A stretch of 64,000 nt of DNA from Terfezia claveryi. Lineage: Eukaryota > Ascomycota > Pezizomycetes > Pezizales > Pezizaceae. The position numbers and the translations under genes are program-made. Position 1 is the first letter of the stretch; every line of letters begins with the position of its first letter. The stretch spans positions 1 to 64,000 of the forward strand of contig WHUX01000019.1 in assembly GCA_015179025.1 (NCBI GenBank). Reading direction: 5' to 3'. Positions 10,728 to 21,188 of this stretch are shown here, piece by piece. Below the pieces are notes generated by a model, which saw only the letters and a program-made list of their open reading frames with translations, did no database searches and was not told the origin of the DNA.

Positions 10728-11184
10728 AACATTGTAACGACGGGCTCAAGGAACGTGGCGACCAAGGGGTACGCCTGGGCAAGAGGAGGACAGGGGCAGG
10801 GGCACAGGGCAGAGGCAGGAGTTTCACGGGCGGAGGCAGAATGTTCGCGAGGTGGGCAGCAGGGCTGCAGAGTTGTTCGGTGAGGCAAGACAAGGCAAGG
10901 GGGTGCAGGAGAGAAGTGCACCAGCGTGGAAGGAAGCAGGTCTGTATTTGGTATACAAGACGTTGGATGGGGATCCAACAAGAGTACGAGAGCGAAGAGG
11001 TATATATACATGGTGACCTTGAGAGCCAAGGCCAATAACAGATTTAGCTCCCCGAGATAGGGAACTTTTGACAGTCGTGCCGGAAACTTGCACGACTCTC
11101 AAAACAGGAACGACACGAGAGTCGTGCCGGAAACTGGCACGGCTCTCAAAACAGGACCCAAGGAGAGACGGTTGTTACAAACAT
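10728..11184. mobile_element. Solo LTR with 5-bp target duplication
   Basis: A 447-bp unit (10733-11179) begins TGTAAC and ends GTTACA, and is flanked by AACAT on both sides (10728-10732 and 11180-11184). It holds a TATA-like GGTATATATAC at about 11000. No internal domain is present, so this is the product of LTR-LTR recombination. It disrupts the host gene in frame-preserving position. Confidence 0.85.
11073..11156. repeat. Duplicated palindrome inside the solo LTR
   Basis: Two copies, 47 bp apart, of a segment starting AGTCGTGCCGGAAACT and ending CTCTCAAAACAGGA. Each copy folds on itself (AGTCGTGC against GCACGACT; the second copy pairs from GAGAG to CTCTC). Confidence 0.75.
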
Positions 11185-11583
11185 CCAGTATTGTTTGTGG
11201 AAGTGAAACCATCGGGTCATTTTCAACACATTTCAACTCGAGCGTCGGCAGATATTCAGATGCGTGAAAAATTTAAGGTCCTTTTCCAGAGCGTCAGCGT
11301 ACCAAAGTTGTATGGAATCATCGCTATGGGAACCAGGATTTGTCTATATACAATGGATACAAAGACTGGCGAGCTTATCCCCGAGTCTATACCGGATAGT
11401 TCTACTCGAGTTACAGATACAGCCCCTGCAGAAAGGTGGAGTTATGATATTATGAAGTCCGAGGGTGAAGATGTTGTTCGTGGAATCATTGATCAAGTTA
11501 AGAAAATGGGTCGGGAGACTGAAGGTTTGTTCGCTGTTCAGTCTGGAGTGGTTGTTCTAATAGTGGTGGTGGTTATTCATTGA

Positions 11584-12018
11584 CGGTCAGTTAACGTACT
11601 ACAGTTGGCAAAGCGAAGCCGTGTTCCATATCATGTTATACCGGCAGGCGCTCAATCTATGGTGGGACAGAGTTGGTTAGCGCTCCGTTAGTGGAAATGG
11701 GATGAGGTGGAATGTGCAGTTGGTATGGGTATGGGCATCATCGGAGAATTAACTGGTACAAGTGTTAATTATTATTGAATCTTATTTTTTTAGTTTCGTG
11801 ATAGTCAGTACCTTAAGGACAACCCTAGTCTATATGCTGGAATACTGAATTATGTAATTGTGTAAACCTAAGGTTGTATATGAAAGAAAGATTGAGAGTT
11901 ACATATCCCCCCATACATTAGCATTCAATTTACCTCCTCCCTCTCCCTCAACGGAAAGTCTTCAGCCTTTTCCCAGTAATAGGATTCTTCTCAGATATAC
12001 AATCCTCACAAAGAAAGT

Positions 12019-12049
<31 letters not shown>

Positions 12050-13628
12050 GGGGGGGGTTGGTGATTACCCTAAGTAGTTGAGTTGCGCGTAATTATTAAA
12101 CGTCAGATATTCATTTAATCCCTTATTTCCGAATTCTTCCCCCCCCCCCTCCAACCTGAGTGAATTTACCACAGAATTCCAAAATAATAATAATAATAAT
12201 AAGATAAAATAAAATAAAAAAGATTTCACCCCCGTTGAGCATTGAGTGAGGATGAGGAATACATTTAGGTGTTAGATAAATTCCTCACCCCCCATACCTA
12301 TTTGCAAGATTGGATCTAATAGGTTTATCCATTCCGCTTCCTGGGTATATATATATATTGCAGGAATTCATGGATTTCGCTGCTCGTATATATGTTAGGA
12401 CTTCATCTACCCACCTCCCCCACCCCACTCCCGTAACACTCTCCCCTCCCCCCCACAACTGCAGCGGGCGCCCAGCTTTCATCTTCTTCTTCTTCCTCCT
12501 CCTCTTTTACATTCAGGTATACTTCTCCTTCCTATTCCCGTATACATCTATAGACTCCCCCTCCCCATTTCCTTTCCCATCGACACAAATACCAAGATCC
12601 TTGCTTTTTGTTACTTACCCTGAACTATCCCACATACCTGATCGCCCCGCTCTTGCTCCTATTCTTCTCAATCCTCCACCGCACCTAACAAGTTCCACAA
12701 AATAGCCTCTTTGCTATGAGGTCTCCGAAATAGATATGTAGACTGTGCGGGGTTTTGGTCAAGCAACACAATGGATATAATAGATGGGGGTAAGCGACTG
12801 CGCGCCCCCCCCCCCCCCCCCCCCTCCCTTCCTCTCCCCCTATGCATGGCTGTTCGAAAGGCAAATTATCTTCGCAACTAATACTTAATGGCTCTCCTCT
12901 ATTCACTGAAAATTTTGTCTACGAGAGGCTTGTGCCTACTAGACTAGAATATTTGTTGCGTAAGAGAATAAAATTATGTGCTTAACAATGCGTTCCGCTC
13001 GGTACCTGTTATCATTCTTTTGCTTGACAACAGGGGCCGGCCTTGTGTCAGGAAAAATCCTTGTCATTGTTTGAATGCTAAATGCCAAATCTTAACAGAC
13101 ATGCGCCCGTCGAACATGAAACCAGGAGTGACTTTAGAAATTGCCGGACGCAGTGCTATTGCCCACATCCCTTTCCGTTCCCGCCTCACCCCCATACAGG
13201 TCCAGTAGGAGCAAAAGTTCTTTAATTGTAGCAACGCCAGGATAATGTACACAGAGAATCATCTGTCCACCCCTCTGCACGGTACAAGCCACCATTCGTA
13301 AAGCCATAAAAGATGAGCCAAATAACATATAACCAAAGTACCCCGCTCCCCGAACCAAGCCAAGTAGGCAAACAAAAAAGAAGACCAAGAAAGTGAACCA
13401 AGACAACTACATATATCAACAAGTATCACATAGATCATTGAACAACAAAAAGGAAACAGAATGTCAGCAAAAGCATGTCAGCAAATGACAAGTTATAGAA
13501 GCAACGCTATAGGAGCAATCCATGAGGGCAATAAACAAATTTCGGGGGCAGTATGCGGAATACACAAAGAACGGTAGGAAAACAAGGCTGTCCGATCGAA
13601 TCACATAGTAGATTATCCCGCGTTGCAA
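11584..13628. other. Intergenic sequence with homopolymer tracts
   Basis: No gene supported. Notable tracts: T(25)G(8) at about 12026-12058, C(9) near 12140, (AAT)n near 12183-12202, and a C run of about 20 at 12804-12824. The open frame at 12310-12705 is a pyrimidine-rich stretch without coding character. Confidence 0.5.
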
Positions 13629-14925
13629 TTAAAAATCGTCATCATCGTCCCCAAAAACAACATTATCACCCAGGTCCTCGTCTGAGCTGACAGCTGATTG
13701 AGTATTCTTGCGACGTTGGTTACGTTGCATGATGATCGATTTCTTTCTCTTAATTGCAGGAGTCACTCGAGTCACAGCCACCCTACTGGGCGCTTTTGCG
13801 ATCTGATTCGAATAGTTTGACAAATCTGTCTCATATCCGGTATCTTCGGTTCCGTTTTTATCACTGCTGTCGCTCTCATCTTCCCAAAGTCTGGTTTCAT
13901 CATCCCACGTCGAAGCCTTCCTTCCAGGGGTTTCAGCGACTGCAGAGGGGTAGGCGTTCTGCGCAACAGCAGTGTGGAGATTAGAAGCTTCTTTCACTGT
14001 ATAGTGCGTATAAAGTTGCCAATGAAAGTTGATCTTTGGCGGAGCAAGCATTCTCCTCTCCTTGACATCCAGCGATCGTTCGCACTCCCTCTCTTGGGCA
14101 AATTTGTACTATAGGCTCAGTTAGCATTGGCCATCGGAGGATTCTTGCTCTGCATATACTCACTGTTTTATTTGCATCCATATCATAGTGAAAGGTACAA
14201 TCATCATCCTCGCATTTATAAAGGGGGCGTTGCCAGTCCAGAGGCAGACGGCTCAAATAGGTAACGTAGATACTCCCCCACGGAAGTTTGCGTGAGGTGG
14301 CCTCATAAAATGCTTCTAGCCTCTGTTCTTCTTCTTCCTTCTCCTTGGGGTCCTGGGAGAACACAGGGATGGTCAGGGCAGGGGACGACTTGGGTGCCGG
14401 CATGTTTGCATCTAGCACCATTGTCGTGAGGATGTCACTGAGTTTGTTAGGATTGAACCGAGACACTGCGGGGGATGATGTGCCGTTCTGCATTGTCCCC
14501 TCTATTGATGATCCGGACTCTGCGTCGGAGCAATCGAGGCTAGTGTCCTCAGTAGACGTGGAAGACATGAAAGCTGTGGAGGTTCCCGACGGCTCCTGCG
14601 AGAAACGGGTGACTGGAGGGTTGTAGTTCTCAACTGCAAACTGGGCTATAGTGGCCTTGTGCAACTTTTCGGTCGGGTTAGCCAGTGGGCTCCCTGGCAA
14701 TTTGTTGTTGACAGACGTCTGCTGTGAAGGATGAAGTCTTCCCTGATCAGTGTCAGGATCACGAGATCCTTGAGCAATCTGTATGATACGAGACGCGCCA
14801 TTCAGTGGAGTGAGGGGGGTTGGTGGGGGGTTATTTTCGTTTCTGGGAGCACGTCTCTGCTCCTCCTGGTGCCGAATGATTTTCATGCGGTTCTCAACCG
14901 CCATTCGCAGTACTGATGATGACAT
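13629..14925 (-). CDS. Hypothetical protein, two exons
   Basis: Exon 1 is 14925-14164 and exon 2 is 14108-13629, separated by a 55-nt intron (GTGAGT...CTATAG, with TGCTAAC as a good branch site). The splice is phase 0 and joins MDANKT to YKFAQERE. The product is 413 aa. The start MSSSVLRMAVENRMK is chosen over an upstream in-frame ATG because the extension looks like untranslated sequence. The N-terminal 200 residues are low-complexity and Ser/Pro-rich. A compact middle has WGSIYVTYLSRLPLDWQRP then YKCEDDDCTFHYDM (C-x4-C). The C-terminus is acidic with basic patches, ending FGDDDDDF. Family not recognised. A nuclear or chromatin role is only a guess from composition. Confidence 0.75.
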
Positions 14926-16164
14926 AATGAAGAGCCTGACTGGTAGAAGGCCCGGTGACGTGAGGATGGAAGGTCGATGTTTGTTCTGTACTTGTTCTGT
15001 ACTGGTGTGCGTCTTCGTGACAGTGTTCTGGCTACAGAACTGTAATAGTAGCTGTTGAGTATCGTGAACACTGCAGTAGGTGAAAGAGTGGGTGATCACT
15101 AAAAGTAATCAACTGTCGAAAGTCTGAGGATGTGTTTGTTGAAAAAAGGGTGATGGAAGAAGCGGGGTAAAGTGGGCGGGCGTAACGGGCGAACTTATAG
15201 ATTGAGGACGGTCGACTCCATCAATCGGCCATGAATGGCGACCCATGATGTCATATGCGACTGGAATAGGAACGACAGGCGAGTTGGAGGGGAGAGTCGC
15301 CGGTGCCCACATAACGACGCGCGACCTGTTCGGACTGTCACAGACTATCGCCTACGTGGTGAATAATCTCATCGTGGGCCATAGAGCTGGTATGTGGCTC
15401 CTTAGGCTTTGAAGAGCGCAAAGGGGCCCGTAACCGGGTTTTCGTTTATTGATGCAAGTTTCAGGATTCTGAGATACCCCTCTACTGGGCGCGAGAACGT
15501 TCCATTCAGATACGAGAACATATTCCTATTCAAGTCCCATATGTATGTGGATATGCTCGCCTTCCCCTCAGCGCACAATACCCCAAGCGTGCAATCGCAT
15601 AACAACTCACCGTCGAGAAGTACCTACGTGTCATACAGCTTGATATTGAGGTTATCCTCATTATCATGACCGTTGTAAGCGCATCAATATAGCGTGCTGT
15701 CAGGTTGCCGCCAACATAAGCATAATATTTAGTCTCATGCCAAGATCCTTCTGCTAAGAGTGCGGTGAGGCGATTCACCAATGATTACTATATTCCGATG
15801 TAGGTATTTTATAATACAAAAGCACAATCATATCCATCTCATAGTCCGAGGGTCTTTTGCTTATGAGCCCCATTAGCTAATACAATATTCAATAAGCATA
15901 TTGTAACCGTATAACCAAGGATCTATCTTAACTACTAACCACATCCAACTAACCACGCCCCTGAACTTGCTTTCCTTATCTCAGTGACCTTCCAATGCCG
16001 AATTTGTATGACTTTACTTACATACATACATTGGAGCATGCAGTATACATGCGTTTCATATTGTATGTAACTAATAACCAGCAAATGATATATATGATCA
16101 TGGATAATGGCATGTAGTTTCGTAAGCAAGCACAAGATAGATACAAATTTGGCAATTGCCTTCT
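14926..16164. other. Intergenic sequence
   Basis: Upstream flank of the two-exon gene. A TAGTCTCATGCCAAGATCC word of the sister insertion family occurs near 15731. Minus-strand frames at 15402-15781 contain short hydrophobic stretches that could be decayed exons of the membrane-protein frame next to them; not resolved. Confidence 0.35.
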
Positions 16165-16506
16165 CTAGAATGGCTGATTTCGATGGAACGAACCCGGTCT
16201 GAACCACAATTCATGCAACGGGAAGTCCCGGATCTCGCTATGCCGTATTGGGAATAAATGGGCCCCAGGGTTGCCTAGACTAGGGATTGGCATCCTGTAA
16301 GGTCCACCACGTGCTAGGTAGCAGCTATTTCCAGCAGCTACTGCCGACAAAATCGCTGAGAATAAGGAAAGCAAGCAAATGGGCATTATAGATCCTCTGG
16401 TTGTACGGTTCACAAGATGCTTAGTTATATATCGATCCAATAAGCCATATGTGATGGCGATCAAGATGAGGTTTTCGCACAGGAAGACAATAGAGTCTTC
16501 GGTCAT
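16165..16506 (-). other. Open frame with two membrane-like segments, possibly a decayed gene
   Basis: 113 codons from MTEDSIVFLCENLIL. Two hydrophobic stretches (about residues 5-22 and 39-65, including ICLLSLFSAILSAVAAG) could span a membrane. The remainder (GNPGAHLFPIRHSEIRD) looks non-coding. It may be the first exon of a fungal multispanning protein whose later exons are lost. Confidence 0.25.
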
Positions 16507-17942
16507 CTATACCACGTCTATCTTGTCACACAACAGGAATGTTTAAAAAAAAAGAATGTCTATCTTATCCGTACACTGACAATATCTCCGAGAGCAAAAA
16601 CCTGAATTTTATGTTGTTGTTCATAGCGCTTCACCGTATTTTGGCGAGCTTTAGTAGTAAGTATTTTTTTGAACACGTCGGAGTAGGTCTTCACAGTTCG
16701 GTTGGTTCTTCGCAGTTCGCTCGATCTTCATGAGCAGGTGAAGCTTCTCGATTTGACTCTTCATTTCCATCTGGAGAATTTAATAATGGAGGATACTTAG
16801 AAGCTGAATCTCATGCAGTTCGAACTTGGCGAATAGAATAGTGGGTTTGAGGCTCAGAATCTGAAGATGATTGAGGAGAAGGAGTATTTTCATGAATATA
16901 AACCAGGCATTCATGCCCAATAGTGGCCATGCGTGGTAAAGGTGTAACTTCACCATCTACCTGATCGTTGTGCTTTAGGTCAAGGCAAACTCCGCATTTT
17001 TTCGCTTAATAAGAACCTCTATATAGATATTAGTATATATCTAATACCTGGACTATAAATCCTTCTTGACATTCCCGAACCGCAAGCTTTCTCATGATAG
17101 CAAAAACCGGGTTTCACGCTTGTCTACCTCAGAATATTCTCACTGTATTAGACATACATGGTCTAAACCCACCCCCCCGACAACTGCTGATAACTGCCTC
17201 CGAAAGTTCATAGGTCTAAGGGATTCGGGGACAAGTTGTTGGCAGTCGCAGCATAGGATAGACGGTTGGCCGGCGGTCTTTTTTTAAATACCCCGTACTC
17301 GTGTGCAGTGTGGTTTCTAGTAGTGGTTGATGGATCTGGATTATGCTGGTGGTTGCATATGTTGGATAGGTAGCACAATGGAATACTGGGCTATATGAGG
17401 TCGTGGGCAACATAGGAATTTGATGGATGTGAAATGGATATGATATGTTATGGGATGTTGCTCTTGTATAATAATACCAACATCGGAATACAGTGATTGT
17501 TGGTGAATCGGTCGGTCTCACTGAGTCGGTCGACCGAACCACCATTAGCACTTGGCATAATACATACTTCGACTTTGCAGCCACTGCACCTCGTTACCTA
17601 TCAAATAACACCTGGATTTTCCTGTCACCAAAAAGAGCCCCGAATAAATTACCCGGCCCTGATCTCCAACGTCCAACTCTACCTCACAAGTGATCAATCT
17701 TCAACGGGATACCAGTCCAAATTCCTGAGGTTGAAACCACTCTTCTATACCTGCCTGCAGTAGAGCTCGACTCATACTTCTACCGCCTGAGGTATCCAAG
17801 CCTGAGTACCGTTCCAGGTATGACTTATGCTACCCGTGAATGGCTACCTCGAGGCAAGGACTGACATTAAAACGCAGGTCGAATCACACTATCCAGTTGA
17901 TTCCCGACCGCTTCTGCCCCACGACGTTCAAGCTCCGCCCAC
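16507..17942. other. Intergenic sequence, one coding-like relic
   Basis: On the minus strand about 16735-16970 reads coding-like (VDGEVTPLPRMATIGHECLV, SDSEPQTHYSIRQVRTA) with one stop. It resembles the low-complexity linker between integrase and reverse transcriptase of copia polyproteins, but this is weak. The rest shows no gene. Confidence 0.3.
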
Positions 17943-18557
17943 ATGCCCCCGAATGAAGCACTCTGCTTCAGCTGTCTTAGTGCAGCTGATGGCCCCGGAA
18001 CTAATGGCTGCCTCTGGAACTGGCATGTCCCTCCCGAAGCTAACGAGGCCGGCGAGGAGAATGTGTTATTCCCTGATACAAGCTTGTGCTTCAGTTGTCT
18101 TAGTCCATGTGATGGCCCCGGGGCGAATGGCTGCCAATGGAACTTTCATCTATACGGCCAGGATAACGACGACGTGGAGGTTGAGTTTAATGAACTGGAA
18201 GAGCAGGGGGCACAGGGCCGGGAAGGGGAGATGGAAGGTGGGCTCGGTGGATTCCCCTTCTCAGAAGAATCGCTGAGATTATTTGTTGTTCGCACACACG
18301 AGATTAACCGGGCAGAAGAAAACCTTGCACATGCGCAACGCTCGGTCAGTGAAGCACAAGCAAACCTTGATGATGCCTGGAAATTCTTTTGGTTTCCAAA
18401 TGTACAAATGCCAAATCAGGCGTTGCCGAGGCCACCAATGCCAGCGCCGAGGCTATCGTTCTCGGTGGTCGGTCATCCATTGCCAATTCACCAATATGAG
18501 GGGCCAAAGTGCCGACATGGAGGCACCATGGCGGAGTGTTTGTGGCATGTCGAGTAG
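17943..18557 (+). CDS. Small protein with two C-x2-C-x11-C-x4-H motifs, 204 aa
   Basis: The frame starts MPPNEALCFSCLS. Two near-identical motifs (L-C-F-S-C-L-S...DGPG.NGC.WN..H) place Cys8, Cys11, Cys23, His28 and Cys49, Cys52, Cys64, His69 with exactly the same spacing, which suggests two small metal-binding modules. An acidic linker (residues 70-95) leads to a helical segment (RTHEINRAEENLAHAQRS, about 120-145) that could form a coiled coil. The C-terminus has another Cys/His cluster (KCRHGGTMAECLWHVE). A decayed homologue follows about 0.9 kb downstream. I know no family with this layout; zinc binding is inference from spacing. Confidence 0.65.
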   Translation: MPPNEALCFSCLSAADGPGTNGCLWNWHVPPEANEAGEENVLFPDTSLCFSCLSPCDGPGANGCQWNFHLYGQDNDDVEVEFNELEEQGAQGREGEMEGGLGGFPFSEESLRLFVVRTHEINRAEENLAHAQRSVSEAQANLDDAWKFFWFPNVQMPNQALPRPPMPAPRLSFSVVGHPLPIHQYEGPKCRHGGTMAECLWHVE

Positions 18558-19462
18558 GAAGCGGGAAAGTAATTTCTTTTTTTTCTAATTCCGTACTCTT
18601 ATTTTGTATGTTTTAACTATGAATAGAAATCATTGATTTCCCACCTGTATTGCGAGGTTCCCAAATATGTACTTTTGAATGTAAATACGGGGCCTCTTTG
18701 TTACATGTCATAGAAGCTGGTGAATAAGACTAAGCCACCATAGGGACGGGGCCCTAGGAAATTTAGATGCCCATAGACAGAGGGCTACTATAGATGGAAA
18801 CCTTTTGGTCTAGATTATACATTATAGGTAGGTTATAGCGGTCTAAATTTGTCTACCCCACCTATCCCCCGCCAGTCGACGTGATCTGGCTGAACTCATA
18901 AACAGGACTGAAGGGAGTGCGGACTGAGTTGGGCAATTAAAGATCGCCTACAAGGACATGAATATTCACCCCTCGCAAGTCCGGGATGGATTTGCTTTCA
19001 AAAGCGCTATATAGGCACAAACTGGGTATGCCTGCCGGACACTGGGAACAGGAACAGAATAGATTTCAGGAATGATCTGCTTTCAGTGGGATAATTTCGA
19101 ACAGGATCTATGCTAACCAAAGATGGAATTACTTAGGATCCGGTCGAACTCAGTGGGGACGTACTAGTCATGAAAGGAATGCCGTGAAAAAATTGTTTAC
19201 CGCACTCATAAACACTTTGTTTGGAACATAACTTCCTACCATTGTCAAGAATGCTTCAATTATTCTCAGGCAGGTTCTTATTCTTATTCTACATACTCTG
19301 GATTTAGATATTCCCTTATTTTAATCTGGCTTCCTCCTACAGCCCTCCCAGCTGGACAACCAAGACAGTGAGAGTATTTCTTCCGTGCTCCATAAATAGC
19401 TCCCTTGATGCACACACCCCTCATTGGCTGTTGGGGGTGGCCACGCTGGCTGACCACACGAC
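18558..19462. other. Intergenic sequence between the Cys-motif gene and its relic
   Basis: The 3' flank is T-rich just after the stop (18575-18590). No gene seen. Confidence 0.4.
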
Positions 19463-19735
19463 CTTATTGTGTACTTGATATTTAGACCTCACCATACCAA
19501 GTCAACCACTGCTTCAGCTACCGTAGTGGACGAAATAATCCCTGGAGTCATGACTTCCGACTACACCTTTATGTGATTGGCCAGGATGACCATGAAGGAA
19601 CTCCTGAGGCCGTCATCGGGGCCGCCCGCTTTATACCAATATGTGACTGCCTGCGTGGCAGGGCGTTTGTGGAATCCGGAAGAAGAACTAGGGGTTTGGA
19701 TTGGGAAAGTATTTTGCTTTTTTTTGTACGCCCTA
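19463..19735 (+). pseudogene. Decayed copy of the Cys-motif gene
   Basis: Pieces align in order with 18060-18595: TGCTTCAG..GTCTTAGT against TGCTTCAGCTACCGTAGT, GGCCAGGATAACGACGA against GGCCAGGATGACCATGAAG, ACCAATATG plus the region up to GTTTGTGG, and the 3' flank GGGAAAGTA followed by a T run. The central helical part is deleted and the frame is lost. It is a local duplicate, not a retrocopy, because 3' flank similarity is kept without a poly(A). Confidence 0.5.
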
Positions 19736-20717
19736 GTTTTACATATGTGATTTATAGATGTCCCAAATACATGATTTATTGGCATGAAATTATTTTCGGA
19801 TACAGAGGGTTTTTTGAGGGCAAATACCATTTGACCTAGCATAGGTGTACAAGGTTTGAATCCCCTATATCATGGCTTTCCACCGGCCTCCCAAGCCAAC
19901 CATGTAAGTTGTATACAAAAGCTCATTAACCAGAATTATTCTGCTGTTCCTTTTGTCCTAACGAAGGTTGCCCTTCAATCCCAATATTTCTGGATAAATA
20001 GGGCCTCCCGCCTTGCATTGCATTCCGGATGAAGAAATAATTCTTCAGGCTGGTGTAAGTGGTTCGTGTCGAGCTTCTGAGATAATTATCTATATAGGAT
20101 ATGAGTGTGTAGGTTGAGTCCATCGAAACATGAAGCGAACGGTTCAACGAAGGGGATTTCAGTACCGGGTTGTCTGTCTAGGGGTCAACATGTGGACATC
20201 TAATACCTCCGCATAATGAAACGATTTTACGTGGGGTTGTCACTCAGACAATATTCTATTTTCTCCTTATCCCCGTGATGTTTTATCTGAGCTAACTGAG
20301 TTTTCGTAGTAGGGTCCGGCAAAGGTAAGTTTAATAGAAGGGTCTCTTTGGCTACCCTCCGATGTTACAATATGATCCATGGGGAATAAAGAAGAGACTG
20401 GGGCCTGAGCCTTCGCTGGGTTAAGGTTGCCTGGTAGAGGTAGCTGAACCCCTGGTCGTCGAACGGAGATATCCTAAGTTGACAGTAACTTCCAGCTCAA
20501 CCACGAAGTTGCTAGCGGGGAGTCTATTGCTTCCAATAGTGTCAACAAATGATATATGTTGGCAGATCAAGATGGCGAGGTTTATATAAACCTGCCTTTT
20601 TTCTTTTTCTTTTTTCAGACAATTGAGGGGTCATTAATTTACATTATTGCCACAACAACTTCAGCGAACGGGAGCTCGTACTCTGCGGAACAAACGACAC
20701 AGACATAATTCTACCGC
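19736..20717. other. Intergenic sequence
   Basis: No gene or repeat recognised. A T/C-rich tract at 20595-20620 ending CAG precedes the next gene and could be a promoter or splice-acceptor tract. Confidence 0.4.
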
Positions 20718-21188
20718 ATGGAAGCTGTCTACTCCCCAGCGGAAGCCGAGCTATTCCCCGCGACGGAACACGATATGGAACAATTCTTGCCAAACCCAGG
20801 AACAATTCACAACTCCAAGTTTCTGTTTTGGGATATCATGAGCAACATATGGGTCTTTGCCACTGGCAAACCCTCAGCATTCCTAAGCAACGTCGAGAAA
20901 CCCGCTCCCTGCCATTGGCGTGAAAAAGCATTGCAACAGCTCGAGAAGTTACTCGTTACAGTTACAGTTGAAACGATGGATTTAAAGGAGCAGTCTTACC
21001 GTGGAAGGATATCTGAGAGAGAATATCAAAAGTTGATATCTCTGCAGGGGCGAGATCATGGGGCGACGGACTCCGAGATGGACTGGTACAGGAAAAGACT
21101 CAACGAGATCAGTATGTTGTGGAAAGAGATAACGGATTTAGAGATCCTGTTGTTAGAGGTGGCCTCTATGAACGATGAGCGAGAATAG
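20718..21188 (+). CDS. Hypothetical helical protein, 156 aa
   Basis: The frame starts MEAVYSPAEAELFPATEHD. The N-terminal third contains NSKFLFWDIMSNIWVFATG, an aromatic segment. From about residue 70 the chain is charged and helical (HWREKALQQLEKLLVTV, SEMDWYRKRLNEISMLWKEITDLEILL) with heptad-like Leu/Ile spacing, so a coiled coil is likely. Family not recognised. Similar small helical genes occur at 55029-55415. It stands alone and no intron is needed. The protein-coding status rests on length and amino-acid composition. Confidence 0.5.
   Translation: MEAVYSPAEAELFPATEHDMEQFLPNPGTIHNSKFLFWDIMSNIWVFATGKPSAFLSNVEKPAPCHWREKALQQLEKLLVTVTVETMDLKEQSYRGRISEREYQKLISLQGRDHGATDSEMDWYRKRLNEISMLWKEITDLEILLLEVASMNDERE

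Larger units (their letters stand above)
10520..11583 (+). pseudogene. Nuclease-like (PD-(D/E)XK-type) gene split by a solo LTR
   Basis: The left part (10520-10732, 71 codons from MPWPSKIVRIF) stops making sense at RDEH. The right part (11185-11583) resumes in the same phase with PVLFVEVKPSGH, so removing 10733-11179 plus one AACAT copy gives one 203-codon frame. The VEVKP stretch after a hydrophobic strand, followed by a helix (ASADIQMREKFKVLF) and PKLYGIIAMGTRICLY, fits the E-x-K core of PD-(D/E)XK-fold proteins. That assignment is inference from the motif. The end (VVLIVVVVIH) looks frame-damaged. A second gene with an EAK core lies at 31085-31780. The gene was probably intact before the LTR arrived. 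Confidence 0.65.

Noticed and set aside
12310..12705. Open frame of 131 codons, Phe/Pro-rich
   Set aside because: Produced by CT-rich low-complexity sequence; not coding-like.
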